Source of the DNA: Candidatus Saccharibacteria bacterium oral taxon 488
Lineage (GTDB): Bacteria > Patescibacteriota > Saccharimonadia > Saccharimonadales > Saccharimonadaceae
Length of the DNA: 64,000 bases
Direction: 5' to 3'
NCBI GenBank assembly: GCA_010202645.1
Contig: CP047920.1
Span: 372,001 to 436,000 of the forward strand
Position 1 is the stretch's first letter. The number at the start of each line of letters is the position of its first letter. Of the stretch, positions 25,367-34,406 are shown in pieces. The position numbers and the translations under genes are program-made. The notes under the pieces were generated by a model. That model saw nothing but the letters and a program-made list of their open reading frames with translations. It did no database searches and had not been told where the DNA came from.

Positions 25367-26497
25367 TCACGCGGACGTGGGCGGATCGGCCAGCTCAAAG
25401 CTAAACGTTGAGCCGTGATTGAGTCGGCTTTTGACAGAGATGGTGCAGCCGAGTTTGTGCGCCAATTTGCTCGCAACGTACAGTCCCAGTCCGGTGCCGC
25501 TGGTCTCGCGGGTGCGATAATCCTCGGCCCGGTAAAATCGCTGGAAAATCTTTTTTTGGTCAGTCTTGCCGATGCCTATCCCGGTATCGATTACCGCAAA
25601 TTGTACGGCACCGTTACGCCGGTGCATCCGCAGCGTCACCCCGCCACGAGGCGTGTATTTAATGGCGTTTATGATGAAGTTTTGCAGTAGCTCAGTCAAG
25701 TACAGCCGCGAAACCTTGATCACGCCAATCTGCGCACTCACGTCAAGGTCAAACCGCAACCCCTTCTCGGCCGCTCGCGGCGCAAACTCACTGTGTAACG
25801 TGCTAGCCAGCTCCATCAGATTAATCGTCTCCGTCTCGTCCGCCGCCCCACGTTCAGCGCGCGATAAGGTGCCAAGGTCATTGATCATTTTAGCGAGGAA
25901 CATCACTTGATCGTGCGCCGCCACCAGCGCCTCATGCACCTTTTGGGTGTAGCCTTTTTCGGCGAGCAGTCGAGCATTGTCAAGCGCTCCCTCGGCAATG
26001 GCCACCGGTGTGCGCAGTTCGTGACTAACAACGCTGATGAACTCATCACGCTCCTGTTCGAGGCTTTTTATCTTGGTGACGTCACGCAGAATCAGCACAT
26101 AACCGTCAGTGCTGGAGCTGCCGCCCAAAATCGGCGCAAAGGTCGCCTCCAGCCGCAAATGATCGCCATCGCTGAGCGGCATGATCAGGTCGTCACGAGT
26201 GCGGATTGACGGTGATTTACTAAGCTCCTCAAATACGTCGATCGGTGTACCGCTAAGCGTCTGTAATTGAAATATCTCGTTAATGTGGTGGCCGTGGAGT
26301 GTGGCATTGGTATCTAACAGGCCAATCATTGCCGCATTATAAATCGTAATGACGCCGTGAGCGTCAGTACTTAGCACCGCGTCGGTCAAGCTGTTTACCA
26401 ACGTCATCATCTGGCTATGCTCTGGCGCGACCTTCACCTCGTCGCGTACGCGCTGCTGACTGCGCCCCATGCGCCATCTGCCCATCCCTTGTCTCAT
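25367..26497 (-). CDS. Orphan PAS-domain sensor histidine kinase, soluble
   Basis: 376 residues. A PAS domain (about 30-145, ADAVLSTDAHG-like start and a DGYVLILRDVT end) is followed by the HisKA dimerisation helix with phospho-acceptor His159 in SVVSHELRTPV. An ATPase domain has the N box (NFIINAIKYTPRGG), G1 (DTGIGIG) and G2 (GTGLGLYVASKL). No transmembrane segment is present, so it senses a cytoplasmic cue. No response regulator gene lies in the neighbourhood. TGCTATACT ends eight bases before the ATG and no Shine-Dalgarno site is seen. Confidence 0.9.
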   Translation of the reverse strand: MRQGMGRWRMGRSQQRVRDEVKVAPEHSQMMTLVNSLTDAVLSTDAHGVITIYNAAMIGLLDTNATLHGHHINEIFQLQTLSGTPIDVFEELSKSPSIRTRDDLIMPLSDGDHLRLEATFAPILGGSSSTDGYVLILRDVTKIKSLEQERDEFISVVSHELRTPVAIAEGALDNARLLAEKGYTQKVHEALVAAHDQVMFLAKMINDLGTLSRAERGAADETETINLMELASTLHSEFAPRAAEKGLRFDLDVSAQIGVIKVSRLYLTELLQNFIINAIKYTPRGGVTLRMHRRNGAVQFAVIDTGIGIGKTDQKKIFQRFYRAEDYRTRETSGTGLGLYVASKLAHKLGCTISVKSRLNHGSTFSFELADPPTSA

Positions 26498-26518
26498 ATG
26501 ATTTTAGTATAGCACATG

Positions 26519-27217
26519 CTACACGTGCGGTGTATGGTTTTTCAGTGCCGCTCGGTGCGTTTTGTAGGCTGGGTCGATGGCCGCAACCTCTCGCCAAAAC
26601 GCGTCAGAGTGATTCATCTGGCGGGTGTGAGCTAGTTCGTGAATCAGCACATAATCAAGCAACTCAAACGGCAGGTTCATCAGTGCGATGTTCAGGCTAA
26701 TCGTGCCGCGCGACGAGCAGCTGCCCCAACGGCTGGAGGCGTGCGTCAGTTTGACGGTTTGATAGGAAAAGTCGTGTTCCTCGGCCAGAAACTTGAGCCG
26801 CCGTGGCAGGTAACTTTTGGCTTCCTTGCGTAGTGCTGTGATGACGACTTCACGAATACGCTGCTGGATGGCTGGAGTAGTAATGTCGGTGCCGGGCGGT
26901 AGCTTGACGAGGATGCGGGTGCCGGAGCGCTTGATAATGGGTTCGGTGAGCGCGGGCTGGGTTTCGATGATCAGGTGATGACTTTTACCAATTGATTGAT
27001 CGTGCGTGTAGTAGTGACCTTGTTGATGCTCGCTCAGGAGTTCGCGAATACGCGGCCGGGATGACTTGATAAGCATTTTTGCGGCGAGCAGCGGTGCGTA
27101 CGTCGGCAAGCTGATCCGCAGCTGCCCGTTTGGCGCGACTTTCAGTGACACCTGACGCGCCAAGTGCGAGCGCCTCACCGTGATTTCGCCAAATTCAGCG
27201 TCAGTAATCGTTGGCAT
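26519..27217 (-). CDS. YgjP-like (DUF45) zinc metallopeptidase
   Basis: 232 residues. The zinc motif HELAHTRQMNHSDAFW (HExxH then a distal His) lies near residues 192-207 and is preceded by RWGSCSSRGTISLNIALMNL, characteristic of the YgjP/M48-like DUF45 family. Cytosolic, substrate unknown. It overlaps nothing. The kinase-like gene ends ten bases upstream and the two are likely co-transcribed. A GGAG site precedes the ATG. Confidence 0.85.
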   Translation of the reverse strand: MPTITDAEFGEITVRRSHLARQVSLKVAPNGQLRISLPTYAPLLAAKMLIKSSRPRIRELLSEHQQGHYYTHDQSIGKSHHLIIETQPALTEPIIKRSGTRILVKLPPGTDITTPAIQQRIREVVITALRKEAKSYLPRRLKFLAEEHDFSYQTVKLTHASSRWGSCSSRGTISLNIALMNLPFELLDYVLIHELAHTRQMNHSDAFWREVAAIDPAYKTHRAALKNHTPHV

Positions 27218-27226
27218 GTATAGCTC

Positions 27227-27820
27227 CTAGCTAACGCGAATACGACTGAACACTGGACGTTGCGGACGGCGTTTGGGAGTATCAGCCTGGGCAGCCTGCG
27301 GTTGAGTCGGAGCGGCTGTAGTATTCGGGCGAACGTCGGCCAGGCGCTTGAGCAAGGTGCGCGCTTGGGTGTTATAAGTGTGACGACCACTGATGACGAC
27401 GCATGGCTCGCTGGGGTGCGGCGATGAGAATTGTTTGATCTTAGCGTCGAATGTTGCCTCGTCGTTATCGTTGGCCTTGAGCCAGCGCATCTTGGCGGTC
27501 GCTAGGTCGGTCTGTACCCAGACAAAGAGAATCTTATAACCAGCAGCGCGGGCCGTCTTGGCGAGCTCAACCCGCCAGGCTCGCTTCTCCGTTGCTCCTT
27601 CAAACACGATGGTTTGATGGGTCTTCATCAGTTCTTTGAGTAGTGCACCGCTCGCATAATTAACGGCCGCCTCATCATCAGATAATGCCGCTAAGATACC
27701 AGAGTCCAAATGCGGCGCATGAAACATCTCAGAAAACTCAGCCGCGAATTGCGACTTGCCCGCCCCCGGCACGCCCACCATGGCAATGATGTGAGGAGAA
27801 GAAAGTTGCAAAGGTTTCAT
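27227..27820 (-). CDS. P-loop kinase-like protein
   Basis: 197 residues from ATG 27820. It has Walker A GVPGAGKSQFA near residues 16-26, a substrate-site region DSGILAALSDDEAAVNYAS and a Walker B-like TIVFEGATEK, as in small-molecule or zeta-toxin-like kinases. The C-terminal about 50 residues are Gln/Pro/Ala/Arg-rich. ATG 27820 is preferred over 27856 because TATACT ends seven bases before it and a terminator for the upstream gene lies in the longer frame. The substrate is unknown. Confidence 0.7.
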   Translation of the reverse strand: MKPLQLSSPHIIAMVGVPGAGKSQFAAEFSEMFHAPHLDSGILAALSDDEAAVNYASGALLKELMKTHQTIVFEGATEKRAWRVELAKTARAAGYKILFVWVQTDLATAKMRWLKANDNDEATFDAKIKQFSSPHPSEPCVVISGRHTYNTQARTLLKRLADVRPNTTAAPTQPQAAQADTPKRRPQRPVFSRIRVS

Positions 27821-27840
27821 ATATGTTAGTATACACAAAA

Positions 27841-27868
27841 AATCCCCCTTATCCAAGGGGGATTCTCG
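27841..27868 (-). terminator. Terminator of the LPxTG surface protein gene
   Basis: AATCCCCCTT and AAGGGGGATT form a 10-bp stem with a four-base loop, followed on the minus strand by TTTTTTG. It lies about 50 bases after the surface protein stop. Confidence 0.85.
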
Positions 27869-27915
27869 CCTGAAACCTCGCGCTTCAGAATAAGATTCTC
27901 GGAGCGGTCAGTCTC

Positions 27916-29451
27916 TTACAGGTGGCGTCGGCTGGCGACGTATGCTAGGGCTGAGGTAACCAGTGCGCCCAGGCCCAGACCACCGAGTACCATATCGGTC
28001 ATACCAGTTCGTGGCAATGCGGTTGGTGTTGGTGGGGTTGGGGTGGTTGGCTTTGGATTACACTCTTCGCTGTCGATACCGACGAACCGCTTAGTGTCTT
28101 CGGCTTCTTTCTTGGTAACTTCGCGGATTGTCTTGGTAGTGACGTCACAGACCTTGATCTTTTCACATTTACTCAGATCAGTGGTGTATGGTGGCGTGTT
28201 CTCTTTGCCCTTTTCGACTTTCTCGATGACACCAGTCTGGACGTTGCAGGCCTCGACTTTTTCTGGCACATCGACCGTTGCGTTGTCACAGCCGTCTTTG
28301 TCGCCAGGGATCTCTGGAGTATCAACGCAGGCGGTGTTGACGACTTTACCGGTAACTTGTTCTTTGATGGTTGCCGTGATGGTAAAGGTCTTTGAGGCGC
28401 CTCGTTTGAGCTCAGGGATTGTTGTCTTCCAAGTATTGTTCTGGATGGTGCCCTCAGATGCCCGTAGGAAGGTAACACCCTGTGGAGCATCGTCGGTGAC
28501 AACAGCGTTCTTCAGGTCAACGTTACCGGTGTTGGTGACGGTTACCTGGTATGGGAATTCGTTGCCAACTTGGACGGTCTTGTGCTTGACACCATCAACT
28601 TTTTTCTCAATTTTGATGCCAGGGTTAGCCTTTGGCGTTTCTGGCTGGATGGTGAACTGCTTGACACAGTCGTTGCTGGTGCGATCACCAAGGCTGGTTG
28701 TGACCTTGACGCGAGCGGTGTAAGTGCCCGCTTCCTTGATGGTAGCGCTGGTCTCGCTGGTCAGCGCTGAAGTAGTGTTGCTGCGTGAGAAGACTTCCTT
28801 GCCTGAAGCATCGGTGATGCTAAAGGTGTATGACTTGACAGTTGCGCCGTTCTCGACTGTTGCATGTGCCTTTAGGGCGACCGTGTTAGTCTGGCGATTA
28901 ATAACTGGCTGGTCAAGTGCTTTACAAGTAGCCACTGGCTGTGGTTTCGGTTTTGGTGGTACAACAACGTTGGTGGCGACAACTGGGTTACCACATGGCG
29001 TCATGATGGCGAACTTAAAGCGGCCCTGCTCATCGAGCCGGATAAACGCCCGCTGTGCGCTACCCATACGGCTGGCTGGGACGACCTTGGCGTTGGTGCC
29101 TGAGATCGGTGTACCACCGCTAATATTACGGATGGCTGTCCGGGCATTGGTGGCGACAACGGTGCCGTTATCGAGGCGAACCTCGCCGTTACGGTAGACT
29201 GCACCATTAACGTAGTTGCCGCTCAGCATCTCGTAGGAAATACCGAACGCACCGTAAATTGTTGATACGCCTTTGTTGAAATATCGTTCGCGCATCTCTT
29301 GTACCGACATGGTACCACAATACACCACGGCGTACTTGTCACAGTCGCGGGTATTGTCAATTGTTTCTGCGTTGGCGTAGTAAACCAGTCCTGCTCCGAA
29401 AGCAGCGACCAGCGACAGCGCCACGATCTTAAGCTTTGTACTTAATTTCAT
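27916..29451 (-). CDS. LPxTG-anchored surface protein with DUF11 domain
   Basis: 511 residues. A signal peptide (MKLSTKLKIVALSLVAAFGA, cleavage near residue 29) is followed by a variable N-terminal region (30-150), a Pro/Lys spacer, an Ig-like region (about 165-265), a DUF11-type domain (about 275-390, FPYQVTVTNTGNVDLKNAVV) and a Thr/Pro stalk. It ends LPRTG plus a hydrophobic segment and RRHL, a sortase signal. The start at 29451 has a GAGGAGG site and a strong promoter upstream. It is likely to be a cell-surface protein involved in contact with the host cell. No sortase gene is in the window. Confidence 0.9.
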   Translation of the reverse strand: MKLSTKLKIVALSLVAAFGAGLVYYANAETIDNTRDCDKYAVVYCGTMSVQEMRERYFNKGVSTIYGAFGISYEMLSGNYVNGAVYRNGEVRLDNGTVVATNARTAIRNISGGTPISGTNAKVVPASRMGSAQRAFIRLDEQGRFKFAIMTPCGNPVVATNVVVPPKPKPQPVATCKALDQPVINRQTNTVALKAHATVENGATVKSYTFSITDASGKEVFSRSNTTSALTSETSATIKEAGTYTARVKVTTSLGDRTSNDCVKQFTIQPETPKANPGIKIEKKVDGVKHKTVQVGNEFPYQVTVTNTGNVDLKNAVVTDDAPQGVTFLRASEGTIQNNTWKTTIPELKRGASKTFTITATIKEQVTGKVVNTACVDTPEIPGDKDGCDNATVDVPEKVEACNVQTGVIEKVEKGKENTPPYTTDLSKCEKIKVCDVTTKTIREVTKKEAEDTKRFVGIDSEECNPKPTTPTPPTPTALPRTGMTDMVLGGLGLGALVTSALAYVASRRHL

Positions 29452-29479
29452 AACATCCTCCTCACTGGTTGTTTCCCCA

Positions 29480-29508
29480 ATATTATCACACAAGCATTAT
29501 TTTGTCAA
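29480..29508 (-). promoter_or_regulatory. Promoter of the surface protein gene
   Basis: TTGACA-17-TAATAT, the closest match to consensus in the window, which suggests high expression. Confidence 0.85.
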
Positions 29509-29550
29509 TAACTTATATCATATTTTTTCAAAATGGTTAGTTTGGGTCAG

Positions 29551-29578
29551 TTTGCAGAATATTTTTTTCTGTTATAAT
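29551..29578 (+). promoter_or_regulatory. Promoter of tRNA-Trp
   Basis: TTTGCA-16-TATAAT, 30 bases before the tRNA gene. Confidence 0.65.
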
Positions 29579-29607
29579 AGATACGCTAACCCGCTCAGTG
29601 AGACGAT

Positions 29608-29682
29608 AGGGGCATAGTTCATCGGCTAGAATGGCGGTCTCCAAAACCGCAGAGGTAGGTTCGATTCCTACTGCCCCTGCCA
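29608..29682 (+). tRNA. tRNA-Trp (CCA anticodon)
   Basis: AGGGGCA pairs fully with TGCCCCT to make the acceptor stem. The anticodon loop is CTCCAAA with anticodon CCA, the T loop is GGTTCGATTCC, and CCA (29680-29682) is encoded. Its own promoter and terminator flank it. Confidence 0.95.
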
Positions 29683-29696
29683 CAATTTATGGCGTG

Positions 29697-29720
29697 ACGA
29701 CTTGATGAAAGTCGTTTTTT
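29697..29720 (+). terminator. Terminator after tRNA-Trp
   Basis: ACGACTT and AAGTCGT form a 7-bp stem followed by TTTTTT. The remainder of 29721-29808 shows no feature that I can support. Confidence 0.85.
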
Positions 29721-29808
29721 GATGGCTTGCTGTAGAATTGACAGCGCATATCAATTCGTATCTTGTGAAAATAATGCCTTGATCTCGTGAAAAAATTGCC
29801 AGATGCGC

Positions 29809-29837
29809 TTGAAAAAGCATAAGCGGCGGTCTATACT
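29809..29837 (+). promoter_or_regulatory. Promoter of the GT4-GH57-GH15 operon
   Basis: TTGAAA-17-TATACT, with nine bases from the -10 box to the ATG at 29847. The first gene would be nearly leaderless, while the next two are translated from overlapping starts. Confidence 0.75.
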
Positions 29838-29846
29838 GGGAATAAG

Positions 29847-31058
29847 ATGAGAATTTTGATGCTAGGGTGGGAGCTTCCTCCGCACAATTGTGGCGGCCTT
29901 GGTGTGGCGTGTTACCAGATGTCAAAGGCGCTGGCAGCGCATGGTATTACTATTGATTTTGTCGTGCCCTACTCGGCGGCGCATCCGAATATTACTCATA
30001 TGAACATTCACGCGGCCTCGCCGCTACCGCCGGGTTATCATGATCTCGGGGCGTATGATCACGGGGTCGCACCAGAAGTCGAGGATACGGATGGGCACGA
30101 ACTTGAACCGATGCGTCGGTTGCAGCGCTGCTATGGCAAGTTTGTCAGGCAGTTCGCTCGGATGTATCCACCGGACGCCATTCATGCTCACGACTGGCTG
30201 ACGATGGAGGCCGGCGTGATCGCCAAGGAGGTGTCGGGTGCTCCGTTGATTGTTCATGTGCATGCTACTGAGTTTGATCGCTCGGGTGAGCATTCGGGTA
30301 ATCCCTTGGTGCATGAGATTGAACAGCAGGGGCTGATGATGGCAGATCGAATTATCGCGGTTAGCCGTATCACCAAGGATATGATTGTCAAGAATTATCA
30401 CATCCCGCCAGATAAGGTTGAGGTGGTGTATAATGCGATTGACCTTGCTGATCTGCCGCCACATGAGTACGACACGGCGACATACAAATACCTCGAGGAT
30501 CTCAAGACCGATGGTTATACCATCGTTGGTGCGTTGACACGGCTGACGGTGCAGAAAGGACTGACCTATTTTGTGCGGGCAGCGGCCAGAGCGCTAGAGC
30601 GCTACGACAAGATCGCATTTTTGCTATCGGGCGATGGCGAGCAGCGGGATGAATTGGTAGCCTTAGCCGCGCGGCTGGGTGTGAGCGACCGGGTGATTTT
30701 TACCGGCTTTGTTCGCGGCAAGCAGTGGCGCGATGCCTACTACCTGATCGATATATTTATCATGAGTTCGGTGTCAGAACCGTTTGGGCTGACGGCGCTG
30801 GAGGCGGCACATCATGATACGGCCCTGCTCATCAGCAAGCAGTCGGGTGTTGGCGAGGTACTCCATAACATCATGCGGTTTGATTATTGGGATGTTGATA
30901 AGCTGGCGGACGAGATCGTCAATATTGCGCGCTCGCCAGGCTTGCAGTCGGCCTTAAAGCGTAATGTCAAGGATGAATACGCTCGGCTGTCGTGGCGGGA
31001 TGCTGCGGAGCGGTGCGTCGCGCTATATCAAGCGTCGGCCCAAAGGAGGTGGGCATGA
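29847..31058 (+). CDS. Family 4/5-type glycosyltransferase, glycogen synthase-like
   Basis: 403 residues with the GT-B fold. An N-terminal MRILMLGWELPPHNCGGLGV resembles starch/glycogen synthase and GT4 enzymes. AHDWLTMEAGVIAK follows, and the C-terminal donor-binding half has VGALTRLTVQKGLTYFVRAA and the EPFGLTALEA motif near residue 311. It probably extends or starts an alpha-glucan from a nucleotide sugar. It overlaps the GH57 gene by four bases, and the three-gene operon suggests glucan making and trimming. The product is an inference. Confidence 0.8.
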   Translation: MRILMLGWELPPHNCGGLGVACYQMSKALAAHGITIDFVVPYSAAHPNITHMNIHAASPLPPGYHDLGAYDHGVAPEVEDTDGHELEPMRRLQRCYGKFVRQFARMYPPDAIHAHDWLTMEAGVIAKEVSGAPLIVHVHATEFDRSGEHSGNPLVHEIEQQGLMMADRIIAVSRITKDMIVKNYHIPPDKVEVVYNAIDLADLPPHEYDTATYKYLEDLKTDGYTIVGALTRLTVQKGLTYFVRAAARALERYDKIAFLLSGDGEQRDELVALAARLGVSDRVIFTGFVRGKQWRDAYYLIDIFIMSSVSEPFGLTALEAAHHDTALLISKQSGVGEVLHNIMRFDYWDVDKLADEIVNIARSPGLQSALKRNVKDEYARLSWRDAAERCVALYQASAQRRWA

Positions 31059-32266
31059 GTCGAGGCATCACCCTCTATCTCCACGTACATCAGCCGTGGC
31101 GGGTGCGACGATACAGTATTTTTGACGTGGCGGCGCGGCATGATTATTTCGAGACGAATGATCCAGCCCAAAACAACGAGTTAATTTTTCACAAAGTCGC
31201 CGAGAAGTCGTATCTACGGATGAATGCCCTATTGGAGGAACTGCTCAGGCGGCATCATGATTTCAAGCTGTCGCTAGGCATCAGCGGTGTGTTCCTCGAG
31301 CAAGCAGAGCGCTTTAACCCGGCGGTCATCGAGAGCTTTAAGCGGCTGGTTGCCACTGGCAAGGTTGAATTGTTATCAAGCCCGTATTATCACAGCCTGG
31401 CGTTCTTTTATTCGCGGCCAGAGTTTGAGGAGCAGATTCGTCGTCACCAGCAGAAGCTACGTCAGCTGTTTGGCGTCGAGACCAGGGTGCTCGCAAATAC
31501 CGAACTGGCGTACAATGACGACCTCGCTAAGTGGGCGGAGAACGCTGGTTTTAGCGGTGTGCTGGCCGAAGGTTGGGATGATGTGCTGGAGTGGCGCAGT
31601 CCGAATTATGTGTATCGGCCGGTTGGCACGGACAAGATTGGACTGCTGCTCAAGAACTATCGCCTGAGCGACGATATCGCCTTTCGGTTTAGCAATCGAT
31701 CATGGGCGGGTTGGCCGCTGACAGCAGAAAAATATCGGACGTGGCTGATGGAGGCGACGGCCGAGGCGCCGCTGGTTAATTTGTTCATGGATTATGAAAC
31801 CTTTGGCGAGCACCAGTGGTCGGATAGCGGTATTTTTAGCTTTTTTGATCAGTTTGTTGCTTCGTGGCTTGGGGTTAGTGGTAATACCTTTTATACGGTG
31901 TCGGAAGCGCTGGCGGCCCACCAGCCGGTTGGTGAGATCAGCATGCCAGAGACGGTGACCTGGGCGGATAGCGAGCGCGATTTGACAGCGTGGAATGGCA
32001 ATGATTTACAGAAAGAAGCGCTGCGGTATCTGTACGAGCTGGAGGCTGATGTACTGAGGAGTGGTGACGAGCAGCTGATCGCTGACTGGCGGCGGTTGCA
32101 GTCGTCTGATCATTTTTACTATATGTGCACCAAGTGGTTTACTGACGGCGACGTCCACGCCTATTTCAGTCCATACGATTCGCCGTACGAGGCCTTTCTC
32201 TATTATGTTAACGCAATTCGCGATGTGCGCTGGCGGCTGAGTGCGCATCGGTACGAGAGGTTTTGA
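31055..32266 (+). CDS. Glycoside hydrolase family 57 (alpha-amylase or branching type)
   Basis: 403 residues from ATG 31055, chosen for its AAGGAGGTG site and the ATGA overlap with the GT gene. GH57 motifs are seen in order: HVHQPWR (residues 10-16), an SGVFLEQ region, ANTELAYND with the likely nucleophile Glu, and VNLFMDYETFGEHQW, which carries the conserved acidic residue and EHQ. The family acts on alpha-1,4-glucans as amylase, 4-alpha-glucanotransferase or branching enzyme; which of these cannot be told here. Confidence 0.88.
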   Translation: MSRGITLYLHVHQPWRVRRYSIFDVAARHDYFETNDPAQNNELIFHKVAEKSYLRMNALLEELLRRHHDFKLSLGISGVFLEQAERFNPAVIESFKRLVATGKVELLSSPYYHSLAFFYSRPEFEEQIRRHQQKLRQLFGVETRVLANTELAYNDDLAKWAENAGFSGVLAEGWDDVLEWRSPNYVYRPVGTDKIGLLLKNYRLSDDIAFRFSNRSWAGWPLTAEKYRTWLMEATAEAPLVNLFMDYETFGEHQWSDSGIFSFFDQFVASWLGVSGNTFYTVSEALAAHQPVGEISMPETVTWADSERDLTAWNGNDLQKEALRYLYELEADVLRSGDEQLIADWRRLQSSDHFYYMCTKWFTDGDVHAYFSPYDSPYEAFLYYVNAIRDVRWRLSAHRYERF

Positions 32267-33987
32267 TGGTGCTTCTCGCAAATGGCAGGTTGGCGGTTGA
32301 GCTTGATCAGTTTGGTCGAGTGAGTTCGCTGTCGTTCCCGCACGTTGGCCGCGAAGTCCAGAATCGACAAGCCGTGCATCGGATCGGTGTGTGGGTGGAC
32401 GGCGAGTTTTCGTGGATTGATGATGGCGCGTGGCGGCTGACGATGCGGCTGCCGCAGGGGGCGCTGGTGGCGCACACGGTGCTCAAACATGAGCGATTGG
32501 GGCTGGTGCTGGAGTGCGATGATTTCGTTGATAGCAAGGTTAATGTATTTGGTCGTAATATTCACGTGGTCAATCTGCGGACTGAGACGCGCCAGGTGCG
32601 GTTGTTTTTGCATCAGGCGTTCCGGCTATACGATGATGGTCAAGTGATTGATACGGCGCAGTATGTTGAGGCCTCGCGGGCGCTGCTACATTATCGTGGG
32701 CGGCGGGCGTTTGCCGCTGGCCTACGGACATTTGCTGGGCGTGATTTTGATCGGTGGACGGTCGGGCGATTTGGTGCTGGGCTGGATGGAGCGTGGCGCG
32801 ACGGGGAGGATGGCGAACTAGCGGGCTGTCCGCATGAGTATGGCATGACTGACTCGGTGCTGGGCTGCTCGCTGCGACTAGCGGCGTTGGCGTCGGATCG
32901 CTGCACCTACTGGTTGGCAGCGGGGACGTCGATTAAGGAAGCGCTAGGGCTGCACGAAAAGACGCGTAGTGTCGGCCTGGTGCGGAGCTTGGCGCGGACG
33001 ACGGATGCCTGGCACAAGTGGCTGAGTCCCGGTTTTCGCGCGGCCCAGAAATTGCCGCCAGCCCACCGCAAAGCCTTTATCAATTCCCTATTAACCCTGC
33101 GGGCTCACGTGGATGAATCCGGGCTGGTACTCACTGATGACTCGGCGGGCAGTTGTCGTCTGAGCGACGCGGCGTTCGCGCTGTGGCCACTGATTCGGCT
33201 GGGGTATGGCAATGAGGCGGCGATGTTTTTCGAAGCTTGTCAGCGGATATTTGAGACCGATGGCTACTTTGCACCGGCGTATTATACGGATGGTGAGCCG
33301 GTGGCGACTGATACTGCGTGGCGTCAAGACCGGCCGCCAATGCGCTTGAGGGACGCGGCGGCGGTACTATTTATCTTCTGTCAATTTGCGACGTCACGAG
33401 TTGGCATGGAGCGCTCGCGGCAGCTATATCAATCGGTGGCCGCCAAGGTAGCGACATTTTTGACGGATAATTGGGATAATCCAGCGGCAGACGACGACAC
33501 AGCGTTCGTTTGGCAGTTGTCGCGCGCGGCACTGGAACAGGCGAGTGAACTCGCGCAGCAACATGACGACCCGGCCAATGCGGTGCAGTGGCGAACCTGC
33601 GCTGACGATATTAGTACACAGCTGGCGGGGCGTGATGCTGATGAGGTGACGATGGATGCAGTATACGCTGCCTATATGTTCGGCGTTGAGGGCGAGGCTG
33701 ATCGGACCAAGCAGCTGGTTGGCCGGGCGGTGCAAACATTAGCGGCAGTCGATGGTTTGTTTAAGCGCCGAGCAGATGACCCCGATAGCAGCGTGGTCGC
33801 TAGTTTGTGGCTGGCGCAATATTATATCGAGACAGGAGAGATAGCGCGAGCAGAGCGAATTGTTGACTTGATCCGTGAGCGGCGCATTACCAAAACTGGT
33901 ATGCTGAGTGAGCACAGCGCGTCGTCGGTGGTAGCTTCGGCTGAATATGTCAATACCTTGCTTGATATGATCGTGGCGCAGCGGTAG
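32263..33987 (+). CDS. GH15-like glucoamylase-family protein, catalytic motifs unclear
   Basis: 574 residues. The N-terminal beta-sandwich (LDQFGRVSSLSFPHVGREVQ, then HRIGVWVDGEFSWIDDGAW) is typical of bacterial GH15, and an alpha/alpha barrel follows (about 260-570). The usual WPRDA-type motif appears as SCRLSDAAFALWPLIRLGY, and I find no clear match to the general acid region with paired glutamates. It may be a divergent or inactive glucosidase. It overlaps the GH57 gene by four bases. Confidence 0.75.
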   Translation: MMVLLANGRLAVELDQFGRVSSLSFPHVGREVQNRQAVHRIGVWVDGEFSWIDDGAWRLTMRLPQGALVAHTVLKHERLGLVLECDDFVDSKVNVFGRNIHVVNLRTETRQVRLFLHQAFRLYDDGQVIDTAQYVEASRALLHYRGRRAFAAGLRTFAGRDFDRWTVGRFGAGLDGAWRDGEDGELAGCPHEYGMTDSVLGCSLRLAALASDRCTYWLAAGTSIKEALGLHEKTRSVGLVRSLARTTDAWHKWLSPGFRAAQKLPPAHRKAFINSLLTLRAHVDESGLVLTDDSAGSCRLSDAAFALWPLIRLGYGNEAAMFFEACQRIFETDGYFAPAYYTDGEPVATDTAWRQDRPPMRLRDAAAVLFIFCQFATSRVGMERSRQLYQSVAAKVATFLTDNWDNPAADDDTAFVWQLSRAALEQASELAQQHDDPANAVQWRTCADDISTQLAGRDADEVTMDAVYAAYMFGVEGEADRTKQLVGRAVQTLAAVDGLFKRRADDPDSSVVASLWLAQYYIETGEIARAERIVDLIRERRITKTGMLSEHSASSVVASAEYVNTLLDMIVAQR

Positions 33988-34037
33988 ATTGGTGTGTGGG
34001 AGTTAAACCGGCCTACTGATTTGGTTGTTTGCCACAA

Positions 34038-34067
34038 ATAAAAAAACCACCCCTGTCTGAGGGGGTG
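34038..34067 (-). terminator. Terminator of rpmG
   Basis: CCACCCCT (34047-34054) and AGGGGGTG (34060-34067) form a stem, followed on the minus strand by TTTTTTTATTTG. Confidence 0.85.
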
Positions 34068-34084
34068 ATTCTCGCTTGATGTCA

Positions 34085-34306
34085 TTAGCCCTTGCGCGGC
34101 TTGACCTCGTTGCGACCGAGGTTTTTCTTGGTCTCGGTGTAGGTTGCGTGCTGGCGGGCCACTGGATCATATTTTCGGAGCGTCAGCTTGCCCTGCCCTT
34201 TTGTGGTGCGGTTTTGGGTGTTGACTGTGGTGTAGTACGTGCGGTGACCGCTCAAATCACTGACCAAACCAATCAACTTCCGCTTCGTGTTCTTCTTCTT
34301 TGCCAT
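34085..34306 (-). CDS. rpmG: 50S ribosomal protein L33 (zinc-free form, extended)
   Basis: 73 residues. The L33 core is seen as HRTYYTTVNTQNRTTKGQGK followed by LTLRKYDPVARQH. It has no cysteine, so it is the zinc-independent type, and it is about 20 residues longer than usual because of extra residues at both ends (KKNLGRNEVKPRKG at the C-terminus). TATAAT lies 35 bases upstream. A terminator follows, so it is a single-gene unit. Confidence 0.85.
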   Translation of the reverse strand: MAKKKNTKRKLIGLVSDLSGHRTYYTTVNTQNRTTKGQGKLTLRKYDPVARQHATYTETKKNLGRNEVKPRKG

Positions 34307-34406
34307 CTCTTTACTCGTTACGTTTATTTACAATCTTGACCGATTATAGCACAGATAATTAGGAAACGCTAGGGGCGCTGACAAGGAAAATTGCTCTTGC
34401 CCCGAG

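Noticed and set aside
28043..28723. Plus-strand 226-residue frame
   Set aside because: Antisense shadow of the surface protein gene, with Ser/Thr/Val-rich composition and no ribosome binding site.
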